A stretch of 32,919 nucleotides of DNA from Candidatus Scybalocola faecipullorum (GCA_018716485.1 DVJY01000036.1:1-32919), one strand, 5' to 3'; positions 9,302 through 18,732 are shown, counted from the stretch's first letter. Made by a program: numbers and translations. Notes: generated from the letters alone by a model not told the origin.

Positions 9302-9880
9302 TGGCCCGCTGTGCCACATCTTATAAAATACAGGAATATACATTGCCCATGTTGCCGCCATGATCACTGCACCGGCAGCGATCAGTCCATTGATCACACT
9401 GCCTCCCATCTGCGGGAAAAGCATAATCAGCACGATGATCACATAAAGCGCCGCCGTACAAACTTTGCCATACCACATAGCGCCATCCAGCTTTCTGCCG
9501 TTTTTCTTCAGCAGCAGCAGACCCATCACTGCCATAAACCCTTCTTTAAGCAGAAATAATATAACAACCGTAAGCATCCACGGATGTTTGATCGTCATGC
9601 AGATTAAAATAACTCCGAAAGTCGCCTTGTCAGCCACAGGATCTATCAGTTTGCCAAGTTCAGTGATCATATTAAAATGTCTGGCAATTTTTCCGTCAAA
9701 CATATCCGTCAGCCCTGACACGCCGATCACACAGGCCGCGGCAAAATTTTCAGCCGCAGTATCCGCATGCATGTAAATCCATGCAAACACCGGAATCAGC
9801 GCCAGTCTGAAGTATCCGAGAATATTCGGAATTGACCATAAATCACTTTTCTTTTGTATCCATTTTTTATGTTCAGCCAT
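9293..9880 (-). CDS. CDP-alcohol phosphatidyltransferase (PgsA-like)
   Basis: Integral membrane enzyme of phospholipid head-group synthesis, probably CDP-diacylglycerol-glycerol-3-phosphate 3-phosphatidyltransferase. The 195 residues hold the family signature D-x2-D-G-x2-A-R-x8-G-x3-D-x3-D as DMFDGKIARHF...GKLIDPVAD, within about six hydrophobic segments, and the usual N-terminal SIPNILGYFRLALIPVF. The ATG at 9880 lies 5 bases after GGAGG; another ATG at 9901 overlaps the stop codon of the antiporter gene upstream but has no good ribosome binding site. A cardiolipin synthase of the same superfamily is an alternative, so I leave out a gene symbol. Last gene of the minus-strand run from 12866. 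Confidence 0.88.
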   Translation of the reverse strand: MAEHKKWIQKKSDLWSIPNILGYFRLALIPVFAWIYMHADTAAENFAAACVIGVSGLTDMFDGKIARHFNMITELGKLIDPVADKATFGVILICMTIKHPWMLTVVILFLLKEGFMAVMGLLLLKKNGRKLDGAMWYGKVCTAALYVIIVLIMLFPQMGGSVINGLIAAGAVIMAATWAMYIPVFYKMWHSGPER

Positions 9881-9900
9881 ATCATCCTCCGTACTTTCCA

Positions 9901-11496
9901 TTATTTTTCCCAGTTAACTTCCACCAGAATATCATTTTCTTCCAGTCTCATATTACCTCTCGGAATCAGTGTTTTCTCGCCTCTCTTAATAGTAATGATC
10001 AGCTTATTTTCTGATGCGGGAAGTTCACTGATCAGTTTGCCCTTCAGTCTGGAATTTTTATCAATGACAAATTCCTGAAGCATCATTTCTTCTCTGTCCT
10101 CAAAAGACTTTGCCGCAATGACAAGCAGATCTCCCGGAAGTATTTGTGTGTTTCCATTCGGAACAATACGCTCTCCTCCGCGCAGAATCACCGCAACGAG
10201 CAATTCGGATCCAAAAGGAATATTTTTAATCTGTTTATTTGCCCACGGATGCCTCTTTTTAATATGTACTTTTATAAAACTGATGTCGCTTTCTTCCTGA
10301 TAATCATTAAATGTCTTATTAATATTAGAGTGAATATCGATCATGCTCATTTTATATGACATCCATGGCAGCAGTGTTCCCTGAAAAGTAATTGACAGCA
10401 GCACAATACAGAAAACCAGATTAAATAAATTGTATCTCATCTCCACATGATTCAGCACGGCAAGTATGGCAAACACGATAGAAGCCACACCTCTGAGTCC
10501 AGCCCATGAAACAAGCCCGATCTGCCTCATCTTTGACTTAAACGGAGCCAGAAGCACAACTACGGATACCGGTCTTGCGATAAATGTCATGAAAAGCATG
10601 ATCAGCAGCGCCGGTATAAACACTGCCGGCAGATTTACCGGTGTGACCAAAAGTCCGAGAAGGAAAAAAATAAGCACTTGCACAACATTGGTCAAAACAT
10701 CAAAAAAGTGAACCAGGTACCGTTTCATCGGCAATGTGGCATTGCCCATGATCATACCGCATAAATAAACGCTCAAATATCCATTGCCGCCCAGTGCCGT
10801 CGGCAGTGCATAAGCAATAATCGCAGCAGCAAAAACAAAAATAGTCTGACTCTGATCATTGCCGAAATTATTTTTCTGAAGCTTCCACACAGCCAGCTTT
10901 CCGATGACAGCGCCGGCCAAAGCACCTGCAAATATCTGTTTAAAAAGCATCATCGGTACTGATACTTCACTGCCGCTCATCATAGATACAAAGATAACGG
11001 TCAGCATATATGAAATCGGGTCGTTGGAACCGGATTCCATTTCAAGCAGCGACGACGTATTATATTTCAGCGCCAGTTTTTGAGAACGGAGAATATTAAA
11101 TACGGACGCCGCATCGGTTGACGCAATGACTGAACCGATCAGCATACTCTCAAGTACCGGCAGTTTTAATACAAAATGAACAAAAGCGCCTGTCAGCCCC
11201 GCAGTCATGACAACCCCGAAGGTGGACAGGAGCACCGCTTTGACAGCAACAGGCTTTGCTTCCTTGACATTAATGCCGAAACCGCCGTAAAACATAATAA
11301 ATACAAGGCTGATCGAACATATTGTATCCGCGGCGCTATAATCGTCAAAGGCAATGCCGAAAATACCGTTTTCTCCGAACAGCATGCCGATACCGATAAA
11401 AATCAGCAGCGACGGCACAGGAAGCCTGTCCAAATACTTATTCAGCAAGATACAGATCATGATGATCACACCGGTCAATAATAAATAATTATTCAA
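9901..11496 (-). CDS. CPA-type cation/proton antiporter with TrkA-C domains
   Basis: A 531-residue membrane transporter of the NhaP/CvrA type (potassium/proton or sodium/proton exchange). About twelve membrane segments cover residues 1-390; the transport core shows ASTDAASVFNILRS and ESGSNDPISYM, with the paired acidic residues expected in this family. After the membrane part, two RCK/TrkA-C-like modules follow (FGSELLVAVILRGGERIVPNGN... and ENKLIITIKRGEKTLIPRGN...), which usually sense nucleotides or ions. The likely start is TTG, four bases after GGAGG (11501-11505); TTGA overlaps the TGA stop of the upstream methyltransferase gene, a sign of translational coupling. Confidence 0.9.
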   Translation of the reverse strand: MNNYLLLTGVIIMICILLNKYLDRLPVPSLLIFIGIGMLFGENGIFGIAFDDYSAADTICSISLVFIMFYGGFGINVKEAKPVAVKAVLLSTFGVVMTAGLTGAFVHFVLKLPVLESMLIGSVIASTDAASVFNILRSQKLALKYNTSSLLEMESGSNDPISYMLTVIFVSMMSGSEVSVPMMLFKQIFAGALAGAVIGKLAVWKLQKNNFGNDQSQTIFVFAAAIIAYALPTALGGNGYLSVYLCGMIMGNATLPMKRYLVHFFDVLTNVVQVLIFFLLGLLVTPVNLPAVFIPALLIMLFMTFIARPVSVVVLLAPFKSKMRQIGLVSWAGLRGVASIVFAILAVLNHVEMRYNLFNLVFCIVLLSITFQGTLLPWMSYKMSMIDIHSNINKTFNDYQEESDISFIKVHIKKRHPWANKQIKNIPFGSELLVAVILRGGERIVPNGNTQILPGDLLVIAAKSFEDREEMMLQEFVIDKNSRLKGKLISELPASENKLIITIKRGEKTLIPRGNMRLEENDILVEVNWEK

Positions 11497-12866
11497 CTAT
11501 CCTCCGCCTTTCCATTAAATTTTCTTTTTAATACAGCAATATTCTCCGTATGATAGCTCATGGCAAACATATCTACCGGACAAAGCTTTGTTACTTCATA
11601 CCCATGGCGGACCATCATTTCGATATCCCGCTTCTGAGTGACAGCATTACATGAAATATATACAATTCTGTCCGGATGCATCGACAGCATCGCCCGGACA
11701 AATGCCATGCTGCATCCGCTTCTTGGAGGATCTAAAAAAATAACATCCGCATGCATACCTTTTCGGGCTTTTTCCTGAATCCACTGTCCCGCATCACGGC
11801 AGGCAAATTCAATATTTGTAATGCCGTTTTTGGCTGCGTTTTCTCTGGCATTTTTCACTGCTGCCCGGTTGATCTCAACACAGGTGACCGAGCGGACAAG
11901 ACGGCTGACTGACAGCCCGATGGTTCCGATGCCGGAATACGCGTCGATGACCTGATCTTCTTTCCTCAGTCCCGCCGCTTCCGCAGCCGCCTCATAAAGT
12001 TTCTGCGTCTGAATCGGATTGACCTGATAAAAGGACTTTGGCGAAATACAAAATTTAAGTCCGCAAAGTTCATCCTCGATTGTCCCATTGCCATAAACGA
12101 CTTCTTCCCTGTCACCAAGAACCATACTTGTAGCTGCATCATTGCAGTTCAAAACAATGGTCGTAATTTCCGGATGGCACGCCAGCAGCTGCTTAATGAA
12201 TGGCTGACGTTCCTTAAAATTTAATCGTCCGACTACAGGCACAACCATCACCTGACCGGTCGCATATGCAGTTCGTATGAGCACATGACGCAGTATACCG
12301 GTATGCCGGTCCTCATCATAGGGCGCAATATTCAGCTTTCCGGCAATTTTTCGGATATCTGCAATGATTTCATTGGCCGTCCGGTTTTGAATCAGACAGT
12401 TTTCTATCGGAACGATATGATGGCTTCCCGCTTCATAAATCCCCGCCATAATCTTTCCCTGACGATCCCTGCCAAATGAAGCATGTACTTTATTTCGGTA
12501 ATGCGTCGGGTCAGCCATACCGATTATCGGAGAAACACTGCAGTATTTTCCAAGCTGCTCTCTCACCATCTGCTCTTTAAAGCGCAGCTGTTCGCCGTAG
12601 GACATATGCATCAGCTGGCAGGCGCCGCATCTGCTGTGATACGGGCACGGCGGCGTCACACGTTCAGGAGAAGTTTCCTCGATTTCTTTTAAAATACCAA
12701 TCGTTTCCGTCTTTGTATGTTTTAGGCAAATATGCGCCATTTCCCCGCCAATCAGTCCCTCCACGGGAATTTTTGACTGATTAAAGCTGACGACACCTCT
12801 GCCGTAAATATCGTAGCTTCTGCACTTCACTCTATAACTTTTTTTAGGCTGCTTATCTTTATTCAT
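11493..12866 (-). CDS. rlmD: 23S rRNA (uracil-5-)-methyltransferase RlmD/RlmCD type
   Basis: SAM-dependent enzyme that makes 5-methyluridine in 23S rRNA (or tRNA in some relatives). The 457 residues show a TRAM domain at the N-terminus (about 8-65), iron-sulfur ligands Cys74, Cys80 and Cys83 in CPYHSRCGACQLMH with a fourth expected near Cys158, the SAM-binding segment DAYSGIGTIGLS, DPPRSGC, and the catalytic cysteine in VYISCN close to the C-terminus. The start at 12866 is 5 bases after AGGAGA; a longer reading frame up to 12929 has no better site. The rRNA position modified cannot be read from sequence, and Firmicutes often carry two paralogues, so the symbol is by family. Confidence 0.88.
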   Translation of the reverse strand: MNKDKQPKKSYRVKCRSYDIYGRGVVSFNQSKIPVEGLIGGEMAHICLKHTKTETIGILKEIEETSPERVTPPCPYHSRCGACQLMHMSYGEQLRFKEQMVREQLGKYCSVSPIIGMADPTHYRNKVHASFGRDRQGKIMAGIYEAGSHHIVPIENCLIQNRTANEIIADIRKIAGKLNIAPYDEDRHTGILRHVLIRTAYATGQVMVVPVVGRLNFKERQPFIKQLLACHPEITTIVLNCNDAATSMVLGDREEVVYGNGTIEDELCGLKFCISPKSFYQVNPIQTQKLYEAAAEAAGLRKEDQVIDAYSGIGTIGLSVSRLVRSVTCVEINRAAVKNARENAAKNGITNIEFACRDAGQWIQEKARKGMHADVIFLDPPRSGCSMAFVRAMLSMHPDRIVYISCNAVTQKRDIEMMVRHGYEVTKLCPVDMFAMSYHTENIAVLKRKFNGKAEDS

Positions 12867-12939
12867 ATCCGTCTCCTGTATTCTCTTTTTTGGCTCCGAT
12901 GCCAAAACCGCCCCATATTTCATATACATTAATATTCTT

Positions 12940-12969
12940 AGTATAGCATGCAGCCTCCATTAAAGGCAA
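12940..12969 (-). promoter_or_regulatory. Probable promoter of the rlmD-type gene
   Basis: On the minus strand TTGCCT (12964-12969) and TATACT (12940-12945), 18 bases apart, lie about 75 bases before the start codon and just after the purB terminator. Confidence 0.6.
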
Positions 12970-12974
12970 TCCCC

Positions 12975-13004
12975 AAAAAAGTCCTGCAGATATCTGCAGG
13001 ACTT
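12975..13004 (-). terminator. purB terminator
   Basis: A perfect palindrome from 12979 to 13004 (arms AAGTCCTGCAGAT and ATCTGCAGGACTT), followed on the minus strand by a run of six T. It closes the purC-purF-purB operon about 20 bases after the purB stop. Confidence 0.92.
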
Positions 13005-13023
13005 GCCCTATTTCATTATTAAA

Positions 13024-14457
13024 TTAAACATTAATTTCAGCTTTCATACCCAGGTCATCTTTATTGGCTTCAAGAATCGGCGCAATATCATTTGCCAAGA
13101 ATTCTTCTACCTGCTGAGGCGCACGTCCGACGAAATTCTCCGGCTTCATAATTGCCTGTAACTGTTCCATCGTCATGCCAAAGGCCGGATCTGCGGCAAT
13201 ACGCTCCAGAAGATCATTCGGCCTGCCTTCTGTTTTAACGACCTTGCCTGCTTCCATTGAGTGTACACGGATCCGCTCATGCAGTTCCTGTCTGTCGCCG
13301 CCAGCTTTAACAGCGTCCATCATAATATTTTCTGTCGCCATAAACGGCAGTTCATTCATCAAATGCTGTTCAATAACTTTCGGGTAAACAACAAGTCCGT
13401 CAACCACATTCATATATAAGTCCAGAATACCGTCAATGGCAAGAAAACCTTCCGGTATACTCAGACGTTTATTTGCCGAATCATCGAGCGTTCTCTCAAA
13501 CCACTGGGTCGCTGCAGTCATGGACGTATTCATCACATCAGACATCACATATCTGGACAATGACGCAATACGCTCACTGCGCATCGGATTGCGCTTATAC
13601 GCCATCGCGGAAGAGCCGATCTGATGCTTTTCAAACGGTTCTTCAATTTCTTTTAAATGCTGCAGAAGGCGGATATCATTTGAAAACTTGTGAGCGCTCT
13701 GCGCAATGCCGGCGATCACATTCAGCACTCTGGAATCCACTTTTCTTGAATAGGTCTGTCCGGACACCGGATAGCAGCCGTCAAATCCCATCTTCTGCGC
13801 GATACGGCGGTCCGCTTCCTTACACTTTTCATGGTCGCCGTCAAACAGTTCCAAAAAGCTGGCCTGAGTTCCTGTCGTACCTTTGGAACCCAGCAGTTTT
13901 AACTGAGACAAAATATAATCCAGATCATTTAAATCCATCGTCAGATCCAGCAGCCAAAGCGTGGCTCTTTTGCCTACAGTCGTCGGCTGCGCCGGCTGAA
14001 AATGGGTAAATGCCAGTGTCGGCTGATTTTTATACGTATCGGCAAACTTTGCCAGTTCTGCGATGACATTAATCAGCTTTTTACGGACAAGTCTGAGCGC
14101 TTCTCTCATAATAATGATGTCTGTATTATCGCCCACATAACAGGATGTGGCGCCCAGATGAATAATTCCCTTGGCATTCGGACACTGCTGGCCGTATGCG
14201 TAAACATGAGACATCACATCGTGGCGCACTTCGGCTTCCCGTGCCTTGGCCACATCATAATTAATATCATCTTTTGCTGCGATCAATTCCTGAATCTGTT
14301 CATCAGTAATCGGCAGTCCCAGCTCCTGCTCTGTCTGCGCCAGAGCGATCCAAAGACGGCGCCACGTTTTAAACTTCATGTCCGGTGAAAAAATATACTG
14401 CATTTCTTTGCTGGCATATCTTTCAGATAAAGGACTTTGATATCTGTCGTTTGTCAT
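13024..14457 (-). CDS. purB: Adenylosuccinate lyase
   Basis: Catalyses two steps of purine synthesis: SAICAR to AICAR plus fumarate, and adenylosuccinate to AMP plus fumarate. The 477 residues carry the fumarase/aspartase superfamily signature GSSAMAYKRNPMRSE, the substrate-binding HLGATSCYVGDN, and the histidine-containing loop THFQPAQPTTVGKR. The length fits the longer PurB type (about 475 residues) found in many Clostridia. GGAGG lies 6 bases before the ATG. It is the third gene of purC-purF-purB, 20 bases after purF, and a strong terminator follows. Its second reaction completes AMP synthesis with purA, which is elsewhere in this window. Confidence 0.97.
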   Translation of the reverse strand: MTNDRYQSPLSERYASKEMQYIFSPDMKFKTWRRLWIALAQTEQELGLPITDEQIQELIAAKDDINYDVAKAREAEVRHDVMSHVYAYGQQCPNAKGIIHLGATSCYVGDNTDIIIMREALRLVRKKLINVIAELAKFADTYKNQPTLAFTHFQPAQPTTVGKRATLWLLDLTMDLNDLDYILSQLKLLGSKGTTGTQASFLELFDGDHEKCKEADRRIAQKMGFDGCYPVSGQTYSRKVDSRVLNVIAGIAQSAHKFSNDIRLLQHLKEIEEPFEKHQIGSSAMAYKRNPMRSERIASLSRYVMSDVMNTSMTAATQWFERTLDDSANKRLSIPEGFLAIDGILDLYMNVVDGLVVYPKVIEQHLMNELPFMATENIMMDAVKAGGDRQELHERIRVHSMEAGKVVKTEGRPNDLLERIAADPAFGMTMEQLQAIMKPENFVGRAPQQVEEFLANDIAPILEANKDDLGMKAEINV

Positions 14458-14477
14458 TTCAAACCTCCATCGTTAAT

Positions 14478-15902
14478 TCACGCTTCAAAATCGCCGCGGA
14501 TATCTCTTGTCGGCGGCGTCAGCGGATAATTGCCCGTAAAGCAGGCGTCGCAATAATCTATGTGTCCGACCATTTCTCCCATACGCTCCAAATCCAGGTA
14601 CCCCAGTGAATCCGCACCCAGCATCTTTCCGATCTCCTCCACAGAATAGTGATTGGCGATCAGCTGATCTCTTGACGGGATGTCTGTACCGAAATAGCAG
14701 GGATATTTAAACGGCGGCGAACTGATGCGGACATGGACTTCCGTTGCTCCGGCGTCTCTGAGCATCTTAACGACCGGTCCGCTTGTTGTTCCGCGGACAA
14801 TCGAGTCATCGATCATAACAATACGCTTGCCTTTAACGACTTCTTTTAAAGCATTCAGCTTAATCTGGACACTTTTCTGCCGGGCGCTCTGCTTCGGCTT
14901 AATAAATGTTCTTCCCACATAATTATTTTTTACAAAAGCGCGTCCGTAAGGAATTCCTGAGGCAAGGGCATAGCCCATGGCCGCATCGTTGCCCGATTCA
15001 GGCACACCGACCACAAGATCAGCGTCCACCGGATGGGTCTCGGCTAAAATCTTGCCGGCCATAATTCTTGAATTGTAGACGGATACGCCGTCGATCGTAC
15101 TGTCCGGTCTTGCAAAATAAATATATTCAAATATACACCGCGCCGGTTTTTTATTGCAGTACATTGTATTGGATTTGATACCGTTCTCTGTGATCGTCAC
15201 GATCTCTCCCGGCAGCACATCGCGCACAAAAGACGCCCCCACAGCGTCAAGGGCGCACGTTTCCGAGGCAACAACATAGGTGTCATCTTTCTGTCCGATG
15301 CAAAGCGGCTTAAACCCGTAAGGATCACGGGCACAGGTGATTTTTCTCGGGCTCATAACCAGAAGAGAATAGGCGCCCTTAATATACTTCATTGCCCGCG
15401 CAACCGCCTCCTCGACGCTTCCGCACTGAACACGCTCTCTCGCCACAAGATATGCGATCACTTCAGAATCAATCGTTGTCTGAAAAATAGCGCCGGTCTT
15501 TTCAAGTTCTTCCCTTAAATCCACGGCGTTGATCAGATTTCCGTTATGGGCGATCGCCAATGTACCTTTGACATATTTTGTGACCAGCGGCTGTGCATTC
15601 GCACGGACACTGCTGCCCGCCGTCGAGTAGCGGACATGCCCGATAGCAATATCGCCGTGCAGCTTATTAAGCTGCTCCGGTGAAAAAACTTCATTGACAA
15701 GCCCCATGTTTTTATAATAATGAATATCCCTGTTTTCGCTGACAGCAATACCGCAGCTCTCCTGTCCTCTGTGCTGCAGGGCAAATAAACCGTAATAAAC
15801 AAGGGCAGCGACGTCCTCGCCGTTTACATTGTAAACGCCGAAGACGCCGCATTCTTCATGGAGTTCGTCATGTATTGTATGTTCTTCCAACTGTTTTCCC
15901 AT
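14478..15902 (-). CDS. purF: Amidophosphoribosyltransferase
   Basis: First committed step of purine synthesis: PRPP plus glutamine to 5-phosphoribosylamine. Residues 1-17 look like a propeptide, with the nucleophile Cys18 in EECGVFGVYN, so self-cleavage is expected as in Bacillus PurF. The glutaminase part contains LQHRGQESCGIAVS and IGHVRYSTAG; the phosphoribosyltransferase part has the PRPP motif VMIDDSIVRGTTSG and VGVPESGNDAA. Cysteines in the C-terminal half (such as CDACFTGNYPL) fit the iron-sulfur type. AAAGG precedes the ATG by 7 bases; the gene begins 20 bases after purC. 474 residues, cytosolic. Confidence 0.97.
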   Translation of the reverse strand: MGKQLEEHTIHDELHEECGVFGVYNVNGEDVAALVYYGLFALQHRGQESCGIAVSENRDIHYYKNMGLVNEVFSPEQLNKLHGDIAIGHVRYSTAGSSVRANAQPLVTKYVKGTLAIAHNGNLINAVDLREELEKTGAIFQTTIDSEVIAYLVARERVQCGSVEEAVARAMKYIKGAYSLLVMSPRKITCARDPYGFKPLCIGQKDDTYVVASETCALDAVGASFVRDVLPGEIVTITENGIKSNTMYCNKKPARCIFEYIYFARPDSTIDGVSVYNSRIMAGKILAETHPVDADLVVGVPESGNDAAMGYALASGIPYGRAFVKNNYVGRTFIKPKQSARQKSVQIKLNALKEVVKGKRIVMIDDSIVRGTTSGPVVKMLRDAGATEVHVRISSPPFKYPCYFGTDIPSRDQLIANHYSVEEIGKMLGADSLGYLDLERMGEMVGHIDYCDACFTGNYPLTPPTRDIRGDFEA

Positions 15903-15922
15903 ACGCTGACCTTTCCGAAAGA

Positions 15923-16627
15923 TTATAATCCCAGTCTTGAGGATACTTCCTCATAAGCTTCCTCTACATTGCCCATATCTCTTCTGAAACGGTCCTTGTC
16001 CAATTTTTCATGGGTATTGACATCCCAGAAACGGCATGTATCCGGTGAAATTTCATCTGCAAGAATAATCTCGCCTTTATAACGTCCGAATTCCAGTTTG
16101 AAATCGATCAGATCGATATCTTTTGTCCGGAAATAGTCTTTCATGATATCGTTGATCTTAAAAGCATATTCTGTGATCTTATCAATTTCTTCTCTTGTAG
16201 CGGCGCCGATAGCAATGGCAAAATAATCATTGATCATCGGATCGCCAAGAGCATCGTCTTTATAACTGAATTCCAATGTCGGGGCAAGAAGCTTAAATCC
16301 TTCCTCAATACCGAGACGTTTGGAAAAGCTTCCGGCTGCCACATTTCTGATAATGACTTCCAGCGGAACGATTTCCACTTTTTTCACTGCAGTTTCTCTA
16401 TCGCTTAATTCTTTCACATAATGTGTAGGAATTCCGGCCTTTTCAAGCATCTGGAACATAAAGTTTGTCATCTTGTTGTTGATAACGCCTTTTCCAGTGA
16501 TCGTTCCTTTCTTTTCGCCGTTAAAAGCAGTTGCGTCGTCTTTATAATCAACAATAACGATGTCCGGATCTTCAGTAGCGTATACTTTTTTTGCTTTGCC
16601 TTCATACAACAATTCCAACTTTTCCAT
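15923..16627 (-). CDS. purC: Phosphoribosylaminoimidazole-succinocarboxamide synthase
   Basis: SAICAR synthetase: joins CAIR and aspartate with ATP. Starting at [16 protein letters not shown] gives 234 residues, the family length; [34 protein letters not shown] and [10 protein letters not shown] are characteristic. Two upstream in-frame starts (TTG at 16654, ATG at 16639) would add four to nine residues without family support; AAGGATGG before the chosen start is only a modest ribosome binding site. First gene of the purC-purF-purB operon, with a leader of about 110 bases and its own promoter. Gene order differs from the full pur operon of Bacillus, so other pur genes must be elsewhere. Confidence 0.96.
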   Translation of the reverse strand: MEKLELLYEGKAKKVYATEDPDIVIVDYKDDATAFNGEKKGTITGKGVINNKMTNFMFQMLEKAGIPTHYVKELSDRETAVKKVEIVPLEVIIRNVAAGSFSKRLGIEEGFKLLAPTLEFSYKDDALGDPMINDYFAIAIGAATREEIDKITEYAFKINDIMKDYFRTKDIDLIDFKLEFGRYKGEIILADEISPDTCRFWDVNTHEKLDKDRFRRDMGNVEEAYEEVSSRLGL

Positions 16628-16743
16628 GCTTTCATCCATCCTTATCTTTTTCAAAATATTAGTATTGCTAATGACCTGTCTGCTGCCGCAGCAGCGCGGG
16701 GCATACTGCGCCTTTTTTCAGGCCTCTCTACTGTTACGTTTTC
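16628..16743 (-). other. purC leader with small hairpins
   Basis: The leader holds a CTGCTG/CAGCAG stem (16680-16694) and a weak GCCT/AGGC stem (16710-16723), neither followed by a T-run. I looked for the conserved cores of the guanine/adenine, PRPP and ppGpp riboswitches and did not recognise one, nor a Bacillus-type PurR box. Confidence 0.4.
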
Positions 16744-16772
16744 ATTTTACAACAAGTGCAAATTCAAATCAA
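16744..16772 (-). promoter_or_regulatory. Probable promoter of the purC-purF-purB operon
   Basis: On the minus strand TTGATT (16767-16772) and TAAAAT (16744-16749) are 17 bases apart. The transcript would start near 16737. Confidence 0.6.
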
Positions 16773-16888
16773 TAGCAAACCCTTTTGTATGCTTATTAAA
16801 AGTCTCTTTGTTTTATATTAGCCGCACTAATAATATAGGTTAATTTGACTGGAATTATCTAAAATTTATCTAAATTTTTTTCTTTTCT

Positions 16889-16917
16889 TTGCAACGAGTG
16901 CACAAATGTGTTAGAAT
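16889..16917 (+). promoter_or_regulatory. Promoter of the membrane-anchored unknown gene
   Basis: TTGCAA (16889-16894) and TAGAAT (16912-16917), 17 bases apart, 35 bases before the start codon. Confidence 0.7.
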
Positions 16918-16951
16918 TTTTATATTACGACGCTGTAAAGGAGTTTTACCT

Positions 16952-17671
16952 ATGAAAGAACGCTTCATTAATGAACTGAAGAAAATGAAAGCGATGCCTT
17001 TTAAGCAGCTCATAAGTTATATTTGGGACTACTATAAAATAGGCATCATTGTCACTGTGTGTGTGGTGATTTTCTTTATTGCTCTGCTCAAGGGCATATT
17101 AAGCAATAATCCTGACGCCTTAAAAATTATGGCCTGCAATATGCTTCCTTCAATGACCACCTCTGAAGAAGAAGCCCATGTCGAAGATACCATTAATCAG
17201 GACTATCTTAACTACACAGGCAAAACAGCCGGCAGCAAGCCATATATTGAACTGGACCATTCGGCTGACCTTCTGATCGAGGACAGTTATACAGCCTCCG
17301 TGATGGTACAGAAAGTAACCGCATCCATCGGCGCTCAGCTTGTAGACATTTTTGCCGGTCCGCAGGAAGGCATTCTCCACTATGCCCAGCTGAATGTTTA
17401 TGAAGATATCCGGGATTATCTTCCTGAAGATACCGTCAGTGCTCTTGAAGAAAAAGATCTCATCTGCACCGCAACAATCTCTCCTGATACCGAAGCCGGA
17501 GAGGATTTTGAACCATATGACGTCTGGTACGGAATCAAAGCAGACGGCATGACCACATTAACTGAAGCCGGCTATGACACAGAAGGCATTGTGATCGGCA
17601 TCATTGCCGGCACCGAAAAGCATGACGTTGCTGTTGAAGTGATGAATATGCTGATCGACGATTTACTTTAA
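16952..17671 (+). CDS. Membrane-anchored protein of unknown function
   Basis: I do not recognise a named family. The 239-residue protein starts with a short basic cytoplasmic segment (1-28, including FKQLISYIWDYYKIG), then one membrane helix (about 28-48, IGIIVTVCVVIFFIALLKGIL), then an acidic domain of about 185 residues that should lie outside the membrane. That domain has no cysteine pair or repeat; alternating hydrophobic and acidic stretches such as DHSADLLIEDSYTASVMVQKV suggest a mixed alpha/beta fold. AAAGGAG (16937-16943) is 8 bases before the ATG; a GTG/ATG reading frame further up is less likely. It is a single gene with its own promoter and terminator, divergent from purC. Similar one-helix proteins with the WDYYK start are common in Lachnospiraceae (recollection). 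Confidence 0.75.
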   Translation: MKERFINELKKMKAMPFKQLISYIWDYYKIGIIVTVCVVIFFIALLKGILSNNPDALKIMACNMLPSMTTSEEEAHVEDTINQDYLNYTGKTAGSKPYIELDHSADLLIEDSYTASVMVQKVTASIGAQLVDIFAGPQEGILHYAQLNVYEDIRDYLPEDTVSALEEKDLICTATISPDTEAGEDFEPYDVWYGIKADGMTTLTEAGYDTEGIVIGIIAGTEKHDVAVEVMNMLIDDLL

Positions 17672-17687
17672 TATTTCCATGAACGCC

Positions 17688-17732
17688 GAGGGCATCCCCG
17701 TCTGCACAGACTGGGATGCCCTCTTATTATTT

Positions 17733-17734
<2 letters not shown>
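17688..17734 (+). terminator. Strong terminator after the membrane-anchored gene
   Basis: GAGGGCATCCC (17688-17698) pairs with GGGATGCCCTC (17713-17723), extended by a GTCT/AGAC stem in the loop, and followed by a T-rich tail. The tail overlaps the last codons of the opposing gene remnant. Confidence 0.92.
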
Positions 17735-18017
<283 letters not shown>

Positions 18018-18033
18018 CAAAATCCCTCCTCCG

Positions 18034-18696
18034 TCAATGATCGTCAGCGGATTTGCTGTTAAGCAGCGCTTCTTTTTGAAGATCTTCTTTAGACATATAT
18101 TTCTTAAAAATATGCTCTAAAATAAGCGACGACAGCAGCGCATCAACAGCCGGCACGAAAAAGATGGCAATAAACGGTATAATAAAAACTATAAAAAAGC
18201 AGACCAGCGCGATCACCGCCAAAAGCAGCGTCCAGCCGATATGACGCAGCGCCATAAATACGCAGTTTTTTACAATAGACTTCAGATCCAGCTCAAATCT
18301 TGCAATATACGGCAATACATATAATGTCAGCAAGATCAGCAGCAAAAGCATCGCATAAAAAAATGCTTTCGCTATCGTGAGCATGCCTCCTTCGGGCAGC
18401 ATATAGTCAAGAAGCACCGAATCCACATAAAGCACAATGCCAATAACCACTGCAATAATCCAGAAAATCGTGGACTGTTTAAATGATGACTTAAATCCAG
18501 ACCAAAATTCCCGGAAAATATAGCCTCTGCTATGCCTCAGCGATTTATTGGCCACATAATAAAGTGCCGATGTCGACGCGCCCATTGTAACAATCGGAAT
18601 AGAAAATACAAACCACAGCAAGCTCAAAAATACGCAGTCGACAATTTTATTAATCGAAGAAAAGAGCGGGCTGTCATAATTAAAAAATCTCCCCAT
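18034..18696 (-). CDS. DUF624/YesL-family membrane protein
   Basis: A 220-residue membrane protein with about five to six hydrophobic segments and the typical YesL start: GRFFNYDSPLFSSINKIVD, then FSIPIVTMGASTSALYYVANK and SRGYIFREFWSGFKSSFKQS. YesL-like genes usually stand next to carbohydrate ABC transporters or glycosidases; their exact job is not established. AAGGAG lies 10 bases before the ATG. Here the gene has its own promoter and is followed after 16 bases by the GH1 remnant, so the sugar-utilisation locus it belonged to appears to be decayed. The charged C-terminus (MSKEDLQKEALLNSKSADDH) is probably cytoplasmic. Confidence 0.88.
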   Translation of the reverse strand: MGRFFNYDSPLFSSINKIVDCVFLSLLWFVFSIPIVTMGASTSALYYVANKSLRHSRGYIFREFWSGFKSSFKQSTIFWIIAVVIGIVLYVDSVLLDYMLPEGGMLTIAKAFFYAMLLLLILLTLYVLPYIARFELDLKSIVKNCVFMALRHIGWTLLLAVIALVCFFIVFIIPFIAIFFVPAVDALLSSLILEHIFKKYMSKEDLQKEALLNSKSADDH

Positions 18697-18732
18697 ACAA
18701 GTAAAACTCCTTTTCTAACAAATTTAATATTT

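Noticed and set aside
16628-16772. Purine riboswitch before purC
   Set aside because: The conserved core and paired loops of the guanine/adenine class are not visible.
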